Shown: positions 53,907 through 64,000 of the stretch, in pieces
How the letters are laid out: the number at the start of each line of letters is the position of its first letter
How positions within the stretch are numbered: position 1 is the stretch's first letter
Assembly: GCA_000701725.1 (NCBI GenBank)
Contig: JNJQ01000011.1
Span: 16,982-80,981 of the forward strand
DNA from: Erysipelotrichaceae bacterium NK3D112
GTDB lineage: Bacteria; Bacillota_I; Bacilli_A; Erysipelotrichales; Erysipelotrichaceae
Length of the DNA: 64,000 nucleotides
Direction: 5' to 3'
Program-made: the position numbers and the translations under genes
The notes under the pieces: model-generated
Seen by the model: only the letters and a program-made list of their open reading frames with translations
Told to the model about the DNA's origin: nothing
The model's database searches: none

Positions 53907-54128
53907 TCAGACAACTCTGATCAGAATCACCAGGGCAAAGAATGCAATTCCAAGCACCATGGTCATATTGGAAATCACCTTTTCGGAACCGCGTTCCTTC
54001 TGGTTTGCGAACAGATTGAGTCCGCCTGCACCGGTGAAGGCACCGGACATTCCGCTGGTTTTTCCGCTCTGCAGCAATGAGAGAACAATCAACATCGCTG
54101 ATACGATCATCAATAATGCGTCAAGCAT
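53907..54128 (-). CDS. secG: Preprotein translocase subunit SecG
   Basis: 73-residue membrane protein with two hydrophobic helices (LLMIVSAMLIVLSLLQSG and FFALVILIRVV near the ends) joined by a loop with GMSGAFTGAGGLNLF, the family signature. It assists SecYE in protein export. First gene of secG-rnr-smpB. AAAGGAG site before the start. Confidence 0.95.
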   Translation of the reverse strand: MLDALLMIVSAMLIVLSLLQSGKTSGMSGAFTGAGGLNLFANQKERGSEKVISNMTMVLGIAFFALVILIRVV

Positions 54129-54164
54129 GCAACGCTCCTTTCGCTTTTTTATATATGCTGAGTT

Positions 54165-54193
54165 ATTATATCATTCACAAAACACACATGCAA
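54165..54193 (-). promoter_or_regulatory. Promoter of secG-rnr-smpB operon
   Basis: Minus-strand TTGCAT (54188-54193) and TATAAT (54165-54170), 17 bases apart. Confidence 0.8.
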
Positions 54194-54306
54194 ACAAAAC
54201 GCAGGAAAACAGCTGTTTCATGCGGATCTGACTATGCAGGCAATTCATCATCATAATCCGTACAAATGCTTCATGTCAGTGTAAAATGATTTCAGGAGAA
54301 ATCATT

Positions 54307-55353
54307 ATGAGTGGAAATAATCATGACATTATGAAAGAGTTTTATCAGCTCTCACAAAAGGTTCTGGAAGAAAAACCATGGCAGTTCTATGATGACGGAC
54401 AGCTGATTGCCCTTGTTTCAAATCGTCCGGATGAGCCGGTCTATGTCAACATTCTCGGAAATGCAGGCAAAACCTACGGAATCGTATTTTATGACGGATA
54501 CGACGGTCTGAACGATTACAATCTGCTGAGACATTCAGAGGATCTGGACCTTCCTCCCCAGTACGCTCTGTTCAGGCAGACCGCCTATGCCATCTACTTC
54601 GGTGAAGAGGATGAGGTGCCCGAGGAACAGCTGGATTATTATCATGATCTTCCGTTTGATTTCAGTCAAACAGAATTCGGAATTCCGTTTGTGATTTCCA
54701 TGAGACCGGGCTTCTTCCCCTGGTCACCGAGAGAAAGTGAAATAGCGGATGTTAATTCATATCTGCGTGACTTCTTTGAGGTTTATGAGAGAATGGATCA
54801 CAATGATCAGAACTGGGGCGTCGGCAGTTACAGAGGCTTCTGTCAGGCAATGAAGAAAAAAGACAGTTCCTGGCAGATCAGTTATCCTCCCCTGCTGTCA
54901 GAGGATTATCTGCCCGAGGAGCTCGAATATCATGAAGAATATCTTGAAGAAGAACTCAAAGGCGCAAAGAAAAATGATTCCGCATATGAACTGGACGTTT
55001 ATATTCCTAACATCCACATCGATGATCCGATGTTTTACCGGCCTGCCGCAATGACCATGATCCTTGTGGCGGACAGTCAGACCGGTATGGTTCTTGGTCA
55101 GTATATGATGGAACCGGCGGAAGAGCTGATTGAAAAGATGAATGACACATTGCTGGGTGTCATGAAGCAGTACGGCATTCCGGAAACGGTATTTGTCCGT
55201 TCTCCTGTATTTGCGCAAATGATCGTTCACCTTTGTGAGCAGACCGGATGCGTGCCTGAAGTCGGCTCTCTGGATGCGATGGATGAGGCGATTGAATTCC
55301 TGGATCAGATGATGGCGATGGGAGATCCCTTCTCAAATTCCAGCTTCAGTTAA
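54307..55353 (+). CDS. Uncharacterised acidic protein (DUF6930/DUF7309-like)
   Basis: 348 residues from the ATG with AGGAGA seven bases upstream. Soluble, very acidic, with two apparent halves: the first (residues 20-200) contains WQFYDDGQLIALVSN and EPVYVNILGNAGKTYGIVFYDG, and the second (about 240-340) has AMTMILVADSQTGMVLGQYM and PETVFVRSPVFAQM. It resembles proteins labelled DUF7309/DUF6930, though this name is from memory. Function unknown; the composition argues against a membrane or secreted role. Confidence 0.6.
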   Translation: MSGNNHDIMKEFYQLSQKVLEEKPWQFYDDGQLIALVSNRPDEPVYVNILGNAGKTYGIVFYDGYDGLNDYNLLRHSEDLDLPPQYALFRQTAYAIYFGEEDEVPEEQLDYYHDLPFDFSQTEFGIPFVISMRPGFFPWSPRESEIADVNSYLRDFFEVYERMDHNDQNWGVGSYRGFCQAMKKKDSSWQISYPPLLSEDYLPEELEYHEEYLEEELKGAKKNDSAYELDVYIPNIHIDDPMFYRPAAMTMILVADSQTGMVLGQYMMEPAEELIEKMNDTLLGVMKQYGIPETVFVRSPVFAQMIVHLCEQTGCVPEVGSLDAMDEAIEFLDQMMAMGDPFSNSSFS

Positions 55354-55390
55354 AAAAAGCAGACCGGTGATCCGGTCTGTTTCGCTTTTT
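55352..55390. terminator. Bidirectional terminator
   Basis: AGACCGG/CCGGTCT stem with A and T runs between the convergent acidic-protein and lipoprotein genes; the right T run includes the lipoprotein stop codon. Confidence 0.85.
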
Positions 55391-56048
55391 AATCGCCGAC
55401 CTTACAGCCGGTATCGCAGCCTTTGGAATCATTCTCAGCCTGTTTGGCGGAAATCCTTGCAACATACTGAGTGAGTTTTTCTTTCAGTGCCGCTTTCTTG
55501 TCTTTGGTCCAGTAATGTTCCGGCGAGACTTTTGAGGAATCCTCTGTGCATGTCTCATTGTCAAAGCCGATGATTCTGCCCTCTTCAATAAAGAGCACCA
55601 GCGGCATGTAAATAACCTGCTTTCCGTCATTGTCATATTGAACAATCTCTTCGCCGGTATCATTCTGGGATTCAATCAGAGCGGCAACGGAATCATAGAA
55701 TTCCCGGTCGCTTTTTTTGTATTCATAAATGTTGTAATAATCACAGACCGCATCGTTTTCAGCGAGCACCTGCTCAAGCAGAGGAATATACTCCTGACAC
55801 CACGGGCATTCCGGGAAACCGAGGAAGAGCGCGGCAGTGCCATGATTCAGGACACTGATCAGCGTATCCTTTTCAATCACATCAAAGTGATTCTCTTCCG
55901 GAAGTTTTCTGTAATCCTTTGACAGATTAACCTGTACAGGTGCAGCTGTTTCCTGAGCGCTGTCCTCATCTTTTTTATCTTTACCCTGCGCGCATCCGCA
56001 TAACACGGCAATGCACAGGAAGGATGTCATCAGTTTTTTCAGTTTCAT
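55389..56048 (-). CDS. Thioredoxin-like lipoprotein
   Basis: 219-residue exported lipoprotein. Residues 1-19 form the signal peptide with lipobox AVLCGC. A thioredoxin fold follows with CPWC at about residue 80 (GFPECPWCQEYIPLL), so it can act as a disulfide oxidoreductase or peroxide/peptide-handling reductase outside the membrane. Lys/Asp/Glu-rich linker after the lipid anchor. Substrate unknown. Transcribed alone. Confidence 0.85.
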   Translation of the reverse strand: MKLKKLMTSFLCIAVLCGCAQGKDKKDEDSAQETAAPVQVNLSKDYRKLPEENHFDVIEKDTLISVLNHGTAALFLGFPECPWCQEYIPLLEQVLAENDAVCDYYNIYEYKKSDREFYDSVAALIESQNDTGEEIVQYDNDGKQVIYMPLVLFIEEGRIIGFDNETCTEDSSKVSPEHYWTKDKKAALKEKLTQYVARISAKQAENDSKGCDTGCKVGD

Positions 56049-56179
56049 CAGGTACTTCCTTTCACGAATTGAATTTAATCACACTTCACATTGCTGTTCA
56101 AGCTGAAGCCTGAAATCTGCATTTTCTTAATGATTCCGCACATTTCATTATTGCGTTTAAATCCCGGTTTTCCATGTAT

Positions 56180-56219
56180 ATCAAAAAAGCGGATCACTGT
56201 AGTAAGTGTCCGCTTTTGA
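56180..56219. terminator. Terminator after eno
   Basis: AAAAGCGGA/TCCGCTTTT stem; the minus strand continues with TTTTTTGATA, ending the pgk-tpiA-eno transcript. About 75 bases separate it from the eno stop. Confidence 0.8.
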
Positions 56220-56295
56220 TCAAACCAACGAATGAGTCAGTCCGTAATGCAGTTTTTAATGCTTGATTCTTTAATAATTCTGAAGAGAGACTGAA

Positions 56296-57657
<1,362 letters not shown>

Positions 57658-57697
57658 CTATGATTACCTATATTCCTCAGTTTTACTGATTGGAACC

Positions 57698-58450
57698 TTA
57701 TTTGGTTGCGTCGATGATTTCCTTGAAGGAATCAACTTTCAGGGAAGCACCGCCGATGAGAGCGCCGTCGATATCAGGGCATGCCATGTATTCAGCAATG
57801 TTGGTCGGCTTGACGGATCCTCCGTACTGGATACGTACAGCTTCGCCTGTTGCTTCATCATAGAGCGCCTTGACGTTGTCACGGACACACTTGCAGCAGT
57901 CTTCTGCGATTTCTTTTGTAGCGGACTTGCCTGTTCCGATAGCCCAGATCGGCTCGTAAGCGATGACGATCTTAGCAACTTCTTCAGCAGTCAGGCCAGC
58001 CAGTGAACCTGTGAGCTGGTTCTTGATGACGTCAGCTGTTTCGCCGGCATCATACTGAGCTTCTGTCTCACCGATGCAGAGAATCGGAATGATTCCGTCA
58101 GCGAGCAGTCTCTTTGCCTTGGCAGCGCATGCAGCGTCTGTCTCAGCATAGTATGTTCTTCTCTCGGAGTGGCCGATAATGCAGTATGTGATACCGACTT
58201 CCTTGAGCATCGGAACGGAGACTTCGCCTGTGTAGGCGCCGCTGTCCTTTTCGTTGCAGTTTTCAGCAGCGATCAGGAGGTTCTTTGCGTTCTTGACGCA
58301 GACATCGAGGTCTACATACGGAGCGCCGATACCATAATCAGCAGCTTCGTTTCCGGTCAGAACTTCTTCAATACCCTTCATGAATTCGAGAGCTTCGGAA
58401 GGGGTTTTGTTCATTTTCCAGTTTCCAAAAATTACAGGTTTTCTTGCCAT
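57698..58450 (-). CDS. tpiA: Triosephosphate isomerase
   Basis: 250-residue TIM barrel interconverting dihydroxyacetone phosphate and glyceraldehyde 3-phosphate. Catalytic His in GHSERR, catalytic Glu in AYEPIWAIGTG, N-terminal NWKMNK. Starts five bases after pgk, so co-expressed with it. Confidence 0.97.
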   Translation of the reverse strand: MARKPVIFGNWKMNKTPSEALEFMKGIEEVLTGNEAADYGIGAPYVDLDVCVKNAKNLLIAAENCNEKDSGAYTGEVSVPMLKEVGITYCIIGHSERRTYYAETDAACAAKAKRLLADGIIPILCIGETEAQYDAGETADVIKNQLTGSLAGLTAEEVAKIVIAYEPIWAIGTGKSATKEIAEDCCKCVRDNVKALYDEATGEAVRIQYGGSVKPTNIAEYMACPDIDGALIGGASLKVDSFKEIIDATK

Positions 58451-58455
58451 GATGA

Positions 58456-59637
58456 TTATTCCTTTTCCGGGATGATTGAGATGCCCGGCAGATCTTTGCC
58501 TTCCATGTATTCGAGGGAAGCGCCGCCGCCTGTGGAGATGTGGCTGAACTTCTCAGCGAAACCGAGGTTCTTTGCTGCGGAAGCACTGTCGCCGCCGCCG
58601 ATGATTGTTGTAGCGCCTTCAAGATTTGCAAGAGTCTCGCAGATAGCGATTGTTCCCTTTGCGAATCTTTCGTCTTCGAACACGCCCATCGGACCGTTCC
58701 AGAAGACTGTCTTTGCACCGGCCAGTTCCTTCTGATACAGAGCAACTGTTTCCGGACCGATATCGAGACCCATGAATCCGTCAGGGATTTCGCCGGCCTT
58801 GACTGTGATGATTTCTGTCGGGTTGGAGAAGTCATTCGCTGCGACTGTGTCAACCGGGAGGATCAGCTTGTCGCCGCCTTCTTCCATGAACTTTTTCGCC
58901 AGTTCCATTTTGTCAGCTTCGAGCAGGGATGTACCGATCTTGCCGCCCTTTGCTGCAGAGAATGTATAGGACATACCGCCGCCGATCATGACCTTGTCAG
59001 CGATCTTGAGGAGGTTCTCGATAACTGCGATCTTGTCGGAAACCTTAGCACCGCCGAGAATTGCAACTAACGGTCTTTCAGGATCGTTCAGAGCCTTGCC
59101 CAGAACATTGACTTCCTTTTCAACCAGGAAACCGAGAGCGGAAGGCAGATGTGTAGCGATGCCGACTGTGGAAGCGTGAGCTCTGTGAACGGAGCCGAAC
59201 GCATCTTCAACGAACAGATCGCCGAGGCTTGCCCAGTAAGCGCCGAGTTCAGGATCGTTCTTGGATTCGCCCTTTTCATAACGGGTGTTCTGCATCAGAA
59301 CGATTGTTCCGTCTTCCTGAGCCTTGACAGCTGCTTCGAGTTCTTCGCCGCGTGTCGCGTTAACGAATGTAACCGGAGCACTCTGTACTTCTGCAAGACG
59401 CTTGGCAACGATTTCCATGTTGTTCTTTGCCTTGTCCTCTTCTGTCTTTACTTTGCCCATATGGGAGAGCAGGAGAACCTTTGCGCCGTTTTCAGTGAGA
59501 TAGTTGATTGTCGGAAGCGCAGCACGGACACGGTTGTCGTCTGTGATGACATCTCCCTTGTGCGGTACGTTGAAGTCAACGCGAACGATTACGTGCTTGC
59601 CTTTAACGTCCAGATCTTTAACAGTTACTTTAGACAT
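58456..59637 (-). CDS. pgk: Phosphoglycerate kinase
   Basis: 393-residue enzyme producing ATP from 1,3-bisphosphoglycerate. Motifs [26 protein letters not shown] and [13 protein letters not shown]. Normal length. First gene of the glycolytic operon; no gapA precedes it within the window. Confidence 0.97.
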   Translation of the reverse strand: MSKVTVKDLDVKGKHVIVRVDFNVPHKGDVITDDNRVRAALPTINYLTENGAKVLLLSHMGKVKTEEDKAKNNMEIVAKRLAEVQSAPVTFVNATRGEELEAAVKAQEDGTIVLMQNTRYEKGESKNDPELGAYWASLGDLFVEDAFGSVHRAHASTVGIATHLPSALGFLVEKEVNVLGKALNDPERPLVAILGGAKVSDKIAVIENLLKIADKVMIGGGMSYTFSAAKGGKIGTSLLEADKMELAKKFMEEGGDKLILPVDTVAANDFSNPTEIITVKAGEIPDGFMGLDIGPETVALYQKELAGAKTVFWNGPMGVFEDERFAKGTIAICETLANLEGATTIIGGGDSASAAKNLGFAEKFSHISTGGGASLEYMEGKDLPGISIIPEKE

Positions 59638-59768
59638 TTTAGAAATATCCTCCTTCTAAACTTCGCTGTTCACATTATATCACCCGCTTCAGCGGACTGA
59701 AACGGAATGACAGCTGATTTGAGAAAAACCACACAAACTTTTCAGCGGTTTTTCACATTCGTACTGAC

Positions 59769-59802
59769 TAAAAGCAGCCCCGTTTCACGAGGCCGCTTTT
59801 TC
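59769..59802 (-). terminator. Terminator after glgA
   Basis: Stem of AAAAGC/GCTTTT with inner GCC/GGC pairs followed by TTTT on the minus strand. Confidence 0.65.
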
Positions 59803-59807
59803 ATATC

Positions 59808-61262
59808 TTATTGGTCCGGCCAGTTGCAGATTGTATAGTAGAGTTCTTCGTAAACGTTGGCACTCTGATCCCAGCTGACATCGGTATTCATGGCGCTCTT
59901 GACGAGGCCCTTCCAGCCCGGTTTGTTGTTGTAATACTGATCAACAGCCCAGCGCAGTGTGTATACCATGTCGTCAGCGTTGGCAGCCCAGAATGAGAAG
60001 CCGTTTCCTTCACCGGTGTACTGGTTGTAAGGATGCACGGTGTCCTTGAGACCGCCTGTCTCACGTACCAGCGGCAGCGCGCCGTAATGCATGGCGATCA
60101 GCTGTCCGATTCCGCACGGCTCATAGAGCGAAGGCATCAGGAAGAGATCGGAACCTGCATAGATTCTGTGAGCGAGCTCTTCGTTGTATCCGCAGTAATA
60201 TACGGCTTTGCCCTTGTATTCGGATTCCATCCACTTGAACGCATTCTCGGCATTTGTCTCACCTGTTCCAAGAACGGCGAACTGAACATCCATACCCAGA
60301 ATCTCATTGATTCTGTCGGTGATCATGTAAATGCCCTTCTGGTTGGTGAGTCTTGAAACAAGACCGATCAGCGGTACATCTTCTCTGACTTCCAGTCCGA
60401 GTTCTTCCTGCAGTGACTTCTTGTTTGCCTTCTTGCCGGAAACATAGGAGCGCACATCGTAGTTCTTGGCCAGCAGCTTGTCTGTCTTCGGGTTCCATTC
60501 AACAGTGTCGATACCGTTGACGATGCCCCAGAGATCTTCTCTTCTGTAACGGAGAACACCATCCATTCTCTCGCCATATGCCTCAGTGAGAATCTCATTG
60601 GAATATGTCGGGGAAACGGTTGTAATCTTGTCGGCATAGACGATACCAGCTTTCATGAAGGAAATGCCTGTGTCGAACTTGATGGATCCGTTGTCGAAGT
60701 AGCTGTAGTCAAGGCCCAGGCAGCTCGGCAGCATATCAACGCCGAAGTTGCCCTGGAATGCCATGTTGTGAATGGTGTAGACATGCTTGATCTGCTGATA
60801 GCGGTAGTCATCCGCATAGCATGCATGTGTGATCAGCGGGATCATACCGGTCTGCCAGTCATTGCTGTGAATGATGTTGGGCCACCAGTTGATGAAATAG
60901 ATCATGTCGAGCACGGCTCTCTGGAAGAAAGCGAATCTTTCGCCGTCATCCTCATATCCGTACAGGGCATCCCTTTCAAAATAGTGCTGATGTTCAATGA
61001 AGTAGTAGACGACGCCGTCAACTGTCTTTGTGTAGTATGTGGCCGGCTGGTCGATCCATCCGGAATGCACCTGGATGGTACCGAGTCTTTCCAGCTCATC
61101 ATAATACTTTTCGATGATCTTCTTGTACAGAGGCAATACCACGCGAACATCATGGCCGCGTTTCGCCAGTGCCTTAGGCAGACTGCCGATAACATCCGCA
61201 AGACCGCCGGTCTTGATGAACGGCAATCCCTCGCCCGCTACAAACAGAATGGATCTGGTCAT
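59808..61262 (-). CDS. glgA: Glycogen synthase
   Basis: 484-residue GT5 enzyme that adds glucose from ADP-glucose to glycogen. The ADP-glucose motif KTGGLADV is at residue 16, and the GT-B C-terminal half has the SLYEPCGIGQL and VRETGGLKDTV segments with the catalytic Glu. Third gene of glgC-glgD-glgA. Confidence 0.95.
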   Translation of the reverse strand: MTRSILFVAGEGLPFIKTGGLADVIGSLPKALAKRGHDVRVVLPLYKKIIEKYYDELERLGTIQVHSGWIDQPATYYTKTVDGVVYYFIEHQHYFERDALYGYEDDGERFAFFQRAVLDMIYFINWWPNIIHSNDWQTGMIPLITHACYADDYRYQQIKHVYTIHNMAFQGNFGVDMLPSCLGLDYSYFDNGSIKFDTGISFMKAGIVYADKITTVSPTYSNEILTEAYGERMDGVLRYRREDLWGIVNGIDTVEWNPKTDKLLAKNYDVRSYVSGKKANKKSLQEELGLEVREDVPLIGLVSRLTNQKGIYMITDRINEILGMDVQFAVLGTGETNAENAFKWMESEYKGKAVYYCGYNEELAHRIYAGSDLFLMPSLYEPCGIGQLIAMHYGALPLVRETGGLKDTVHPYNQYTGEGNGFSFWAANADDMVYTLRWAVDQYYNNKPGWKGLVKSAMNTDVSWDQSANVYEELYYTICNWPDQ

Positions 61263-61289
61263 ACTATTTCTCCTTCTATGAGTGAGACC

Positions 61290-62402
61290 TTAAATACGGT
61301 CTTTTCTCTTAACGTAAATCGGTTCTTCGTCTGTTCCCTTGAGTTCCTTGACATGGTGGATGATGGCATACTTGTCAACAACCACGTGATCAAGCTTGAC
61401 CTTCTCGCCGATGTAAGCGCCCGGCAGGATGATGCTGTTCTTGATGACAGCACCCTTGCGGATGGTTACGTTACGGCTGATGACACAGTTCTCAACAGTG
61501 CCTTCGATCACAGCGCCGTTGGCAACGACGGAACCTGTAACCTTGGAGCCTGCCTCGTACTTTGTCGGTGAAGAGTCATTGGTATGTGTGTAAATCGGCC
61601 AGCCCGGCTTGAAGAGACCTGCAGCGACATTTCTGTCTCTGAGCTGCATGGACACACGGAAGTATTCCTTAAGACTGTTGATGCATGCAACATAGCCCTT
61701 GAACTGGTAGCCTCTGATGTCGAGCTCTTCAACGGAGTCTCTCAGAATGTCCTTGAACCAGTACAGTGAGGATGTTTCAGCAGCCTTCTTGACGAGGTTG
61801 ATGAACAGTTCCTTTGTCATGACATATGCTTCCAGGGAAACGTTCTTTCTCTGTGTGTTGCCGCGGTTCTTTTCAATCGCTGTAACCTTCTTTTCCTTGT
61901 CCAGAGTCAGAACATCGCATCCGAGGTAGGATGTCTTTGCTTCATTTGTTGATGTGTACAGAACTGTCACATCAGCGCCTGATTCTACATGCTTGTTCAG
62001 AACTGTGCTGTAGTCGAGGCTGTACATGAAATAGCTCGGTGCGACGACAACATACGGATTGTGGTCACGTTCGATATACTGCATGTTCAGGATGAAGTTT
62101 GCGACGTCATGATTGTATACAGGTGAGGAGAAGCTCTTTTCACCATAGAGGATACGGAGCTTTCCGCGCTTAGAGTTGATGTTGTAAGCTGTGCCTTCGC
62201 CCAGATGTTCAATCAGGTTGCGGGGCTTTTCCTTACAGTAAACCTGAACGCTGTTGATGCCGGAGTTTGTCATGTTGGACAGGACAAAGTCAACGACACG
62301 ATAGCGGCCAAGGATCGCGATCGCGGGTACCGGACGGTAATCGCCAAGACCGTCGACTGTGGCAACGTTGTCTTCAAAATTGATAATTCCAAGTGCTTTC
62401 AT
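61290..62402 (-). CDS. glgD: ADP-glucose pyrophosphorylase regulatory subunit
   Basis: 370-residue GlgC-like protein in which the nucleotide-binding GGRGTRL is replaced (GLGDYRPVPAIAILG), typical of GlgD, the non-catalytic partner of GlgC in Firmicutes. C-terminal left-handed beta-helix repeats (residues about 260-360) are visible as GAVIEGTVENC and ITRKGAVIKNS-like hexad strands. Start at the ATG behind GGAGG; an earlier TTG is not favoured. Confidence 0.92.
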   Translation of the reverse strand: MKALGIINFEDNVATVDGLGDYRPVPAIAILGRYRVVDFVLSNMTNSGINSVQVYCKEKPRNLIEHLGEGTAYNINSKRGKLRILYGEKSFSSPVYNHDVANFILNMQYIERDHNPYVVVAPSYFMYSLDYSTVLNKHVESGADVTVLYTSTNEAKTSYLGCDVLTLDKEKKVTAIEKNRGNTQRKNVSLEAYVMTKELFINLVKKAAETSSLYWFKDILRDSVEELDIRGYQFKGYVACINSLKEYFRVSMQLRDRNVAAGLFKPGWPIYTHTNDSSPTKYEAGSKVTGSVVANGAVIEGTVENCVISRNVTIRKGAVIKNSIILPGAYIGEKVKLDHVVVDKYAIIHHVKELKGTDEEPIYVKRKDRI

Positions 62403-62417
62403 CCTAGCTTCCTCCAA

Positions 62418-63551
62418 TTACTCCACGAATTTCTTCGCCACAAGCTCGATGCCTTCGCTGTTGGCGGAGCCGACCGATACGCCCGGAGCGATTTCAACAT
62501 CATCAGCGACGATGCAGCGTGTGACCTTTGCGCCTTCGCCGATCTTTGCGCCAGGGTTGATGACGGAATCAACAACGACCGCGCCTTTGCCTACCACGCA
62601 GTTTGTGCCGAGAACAGAGTTCTTGACTGTACCGAGGATGACGCTGCCCTGTGTGATCAGGGAGTTGTCAATCTTCGCATCTTCACCGACATACTGCGGC
62701 AGAGCGTTGACGTCTTCTGTGTAGATCTTCCATGTCTCATCACCGAGGTCGAGCTCATTGTTGTTCTTGAGCAGATCCATATTGGATTCCCAGAGTGAAT
62801 CAACAGTTCCTACATCCTTCCAGTAGCCCTTGAATCTCCATGCCGCGAGCTTTCTGTTGTCGTTGAGATATGCAGGGATGATGTCCTTGCCGAAGTCGTG
62901 GTTGGAACCTTCCTTCTTGTCATCAGCGAGCAGATACTTTCTCAGTGTCTTGTAAGTGAAAATGTAAATACCCATTGATGCGAGAGTGGATTTCGGATGA
63001 GCCGGCTTTTCCTCGAACTCATAAATCATGTCGTTTTCGTCACAGTTCATGATACCGAAACGGGTAGCTTCCTTGAGGGAAACTTCAAGAACAGCGATGG
63101 TTGCGTCAGCCTGCTTTTCCTGATGATATTTCAGCATCTTGTCATAGTTCATCTTGTAGATGTGGTCACCGGACAGAATCAGAACATATTCGGGATCAAC
63201 CTGATCAAGGAAGTCAATATTCTGCGTAATCGCATCTGCGGTTCCTCTGTAGACTTCAAATCCCTTCTGGTCTCTTTCACGCGGTGTCAGTACGTATACA
63301 CCGCCATCGTTGATATCAAGACCCCAGAACTGGTCTTTGGCGACGTAAGAGTTCAGAAGTACTGATTCGTACTGTGTCAGAACACCGACTGTGGAGATGC
63401 CGGAATTCGCACAGTTGCTGAGTGGAAAGTCGATAATACGGTATTTACCACCGAAGTGGACAGCCGGCTTAGCGACTTTTTTGGTCAAGTCCAAAAGACG
63501 GGTACCTCTTCCGCCTGCAAGGATCATGGCCGCCATTGTGTTAGCTCTCAT
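62418..63551 (-). CDS. glgC: Glucose-1-phosphate adenylyltransferase
   Basis: 377-residue catalytic subunit making ADP-glucose. The N-terminal motif [11 protein letters not shown] and the substrate segment [19 protein letters not shown] are intact; the C-terminal beta-helix holds GDEAKIDNS and GEGAKVT-type hexads. AGGAGGC site at 63554-63559. First gene of the operon; its -10 is at about 63587. Activity is expected to be regulated allosterically with GlgD. Confidence 0.95.
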   Translation of the reverse strand: MRANTMAAMILAGGRGTRLLDLTKKVAKPAVHFGGKYRIIDFPLSNCANSGISTVGVLTQYESVLLNSYVAKDQFWGLDINDGGVYVLTPRERDQKGFEVYRGTADAITQNIDFLDQVDPEYVLILSGDHIYKMNYDKMLKYHQEKQADATIAVLEVSLKEATRFGIMNCDENDMIYEFEEKPAHPKSTLASMGIYIFTYKTLRKYLLADDKKEGSNHDFGKDIIPAYLNDNRKLAAWRFKGYWKDVGTVDSLWESNMDLLKNNNELDLGDETWKIYTEDVNALPQYVGEDAKIDNSLITQGSVILGTVKNSVLGTNCVVGKGAVVVDSVINPGAKIGEGAKVTRCIVADDVEIAPGVSVGSANSEGIELVAKKFVE

Positions 63552-63584
63552 TATTTTGCCTCCTGCAATACTTAAATGACACAT

Positions 63585-63833
63585 TTATTATATTACATAC
63601 TGCTAGGTTTCGGAAATGTAAAAAGTATGCAATTCAACCAAATCACAGAAAAAAATGACTGTGTGCAACCAATGTCATTAAGATAAAACATTGAATAACG
63701 GGGCCATGAAAAGGTTTCAACAAGCAATATGTTGAGGCCTTTTTTTTCTTGAGAAAATCGCAAAAAACACTTGACAGAGAATCCGGGCGGTTTTTAGACA
63801 ATCCGAAGGAAATTGTAGGAGGAAAAAACGACT
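63585..63833. other. Intergenic region between glgC and IS transposase
   Basis: About 250 bases. Contains a TATAAT-like box (63587-63592) for glgC on the minus strand, a plus-strand terminator (63707-63748), and TTGACA at 63771 that may drive the transposase. The IS left end must lie in this stretch; no inverted repeat can be defined because the right end is outside. Confidence 0.5.
63707..63748 (+). terminator. Terminator in front of transposase gene
   Basis: AAAAGGtttCAACA/TGTTGaggCCTTTT stem followed by eight T, directed toward the transposase. IS elements often carry such a barrier to limit read-in. Confidence 0.7.
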
Positions 63834-64000
63834 ATGATTTCCAGTAATTACTATTATTCGCCTTCATCTATACGCGCCGGTCTGGATCGTGCTGTCAGCT
63901 ATGTGTCAGACAATATCGCGTGCTATTGTACAGATCCCGGCATCGCATTTACACGTAACAGAAAGCTCGGATGTGAAGCTTTGATTCATTATTTGATTCA
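63834..64000 (+). mobile_element. Transposase, N-terminal part (IS4-like), cut by window end
   Basis: An open frame from an ATG with an ideal AGGAGG site (63817-63822) runs off the window after 55 codons. The part with DPGIAFTRNRKLGCEALIHYLI resembles the N-terminal segment of IS4-family transposases, where a similar FTRKRKL stretch precedes the DDE domain. Only the N-terminus is available, so the IS family is tentative. Confidence 0.55.

Noticed and set aside
53870..53914. Upstream TTG start for rnr
   Set aside because: It overlaps secG and adds residues not in the family; no ribosome binding site.

Overview
The window looks like chromosomal DNA of a low-to-moderate GC Firmicute, most likely a gut member of the Erysipelotrichia or a related Clostridia-like lineage. 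This rests on a secG-rnr-smpB-ssrA block, a lysine riboswitch ahead of a dap/lys operon, a glgC-glgD-glgA operon, strong AGGAGG ribosome binding sites, and a large share of sugar-utilisation genes with AraC, RpiR, DeoR and LysR regulators. The taxonomic call is inference. No 16S rRNA, tRNA or CRISPR array was seen.

Region 1 (1-23.7 kb) is mostly a rhamnose/rhamnoside island. It holds a GH78 alpha-L-rhamnosidase, a HAD-fold protein that has lost its catalytic residues, a four-gene ABC sugar importer (ATPase, two permeases, lipoprotein binding protein) and a divergent AraC regulator. Further on are rhamnulokinase (rhaB), rhamnulose-1-phosphate aldolase (rhaD), an isomerase of the L-fucose/L-arabinose isomerase family in place of RhaA, and a second divergent AraC regulator. 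A redox operon follows (flavodoxin, iron-containing alcohol dehydrogenase, ferredoxin-like aldo/keto reductase), which could reduce the lactaldehyde made by RhaD. Interspersed are an MFS carrier, two LysR regulators, a DUF5714-like Cys-rich protein, an NTF2-like protein and a MATE exporter.

Region 2 (23.8-31.8 kb) has a two-gene FtsX-type ABC system, then a PTS-sulfatase-GH1 locus under a divergent RpiR regulator. The GH1 gene carries a frameshift and a Gln at the acid/base position. The RpiR/PTS intergenic region has two near-identical palindromes, each overlapping the -35 box of one of the two divergent promoters.

Region 3 (31.8-44.5 kb) holds a riboswitch-controlled lysA-dapA-dapB-ddh operon, an ABM-fold monooxygenase, an SGNH hydrolase, a MarR regulator and a DUF4015-like secreted protein. 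It then has a GNAT / VanX-like dipeptidase / MBL-fold operon, in which the VanX-like protein has an extra N-terminal domain, and a GPH-type symporter coupled to a PIG-L deacetylase.

Region 4 (44.5-49.5 kb) is a glycyl radical enzyme with a transaldolase-like aldolase (FSA type), a divergent radical-SAM activase and a DeoR regulator. A shared motif (TTTCATTYGTAAST) occurs at both promoters and before the regulator gene. This resembles the E. coli YbiW/FsaA type of module.

Region 5 (49.5-64 kb) is core: a decayed non-coding stretch beside the 3' end of ssrA (tmRNA), an unknown gene, smpB, rnr, secG, an unknown acidic protein, a thioredoxin-like lipoprotein, pgk-tpiA-eno, and glgC-glgD-glgA. 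The right edge cuts into a probable IS transposase.
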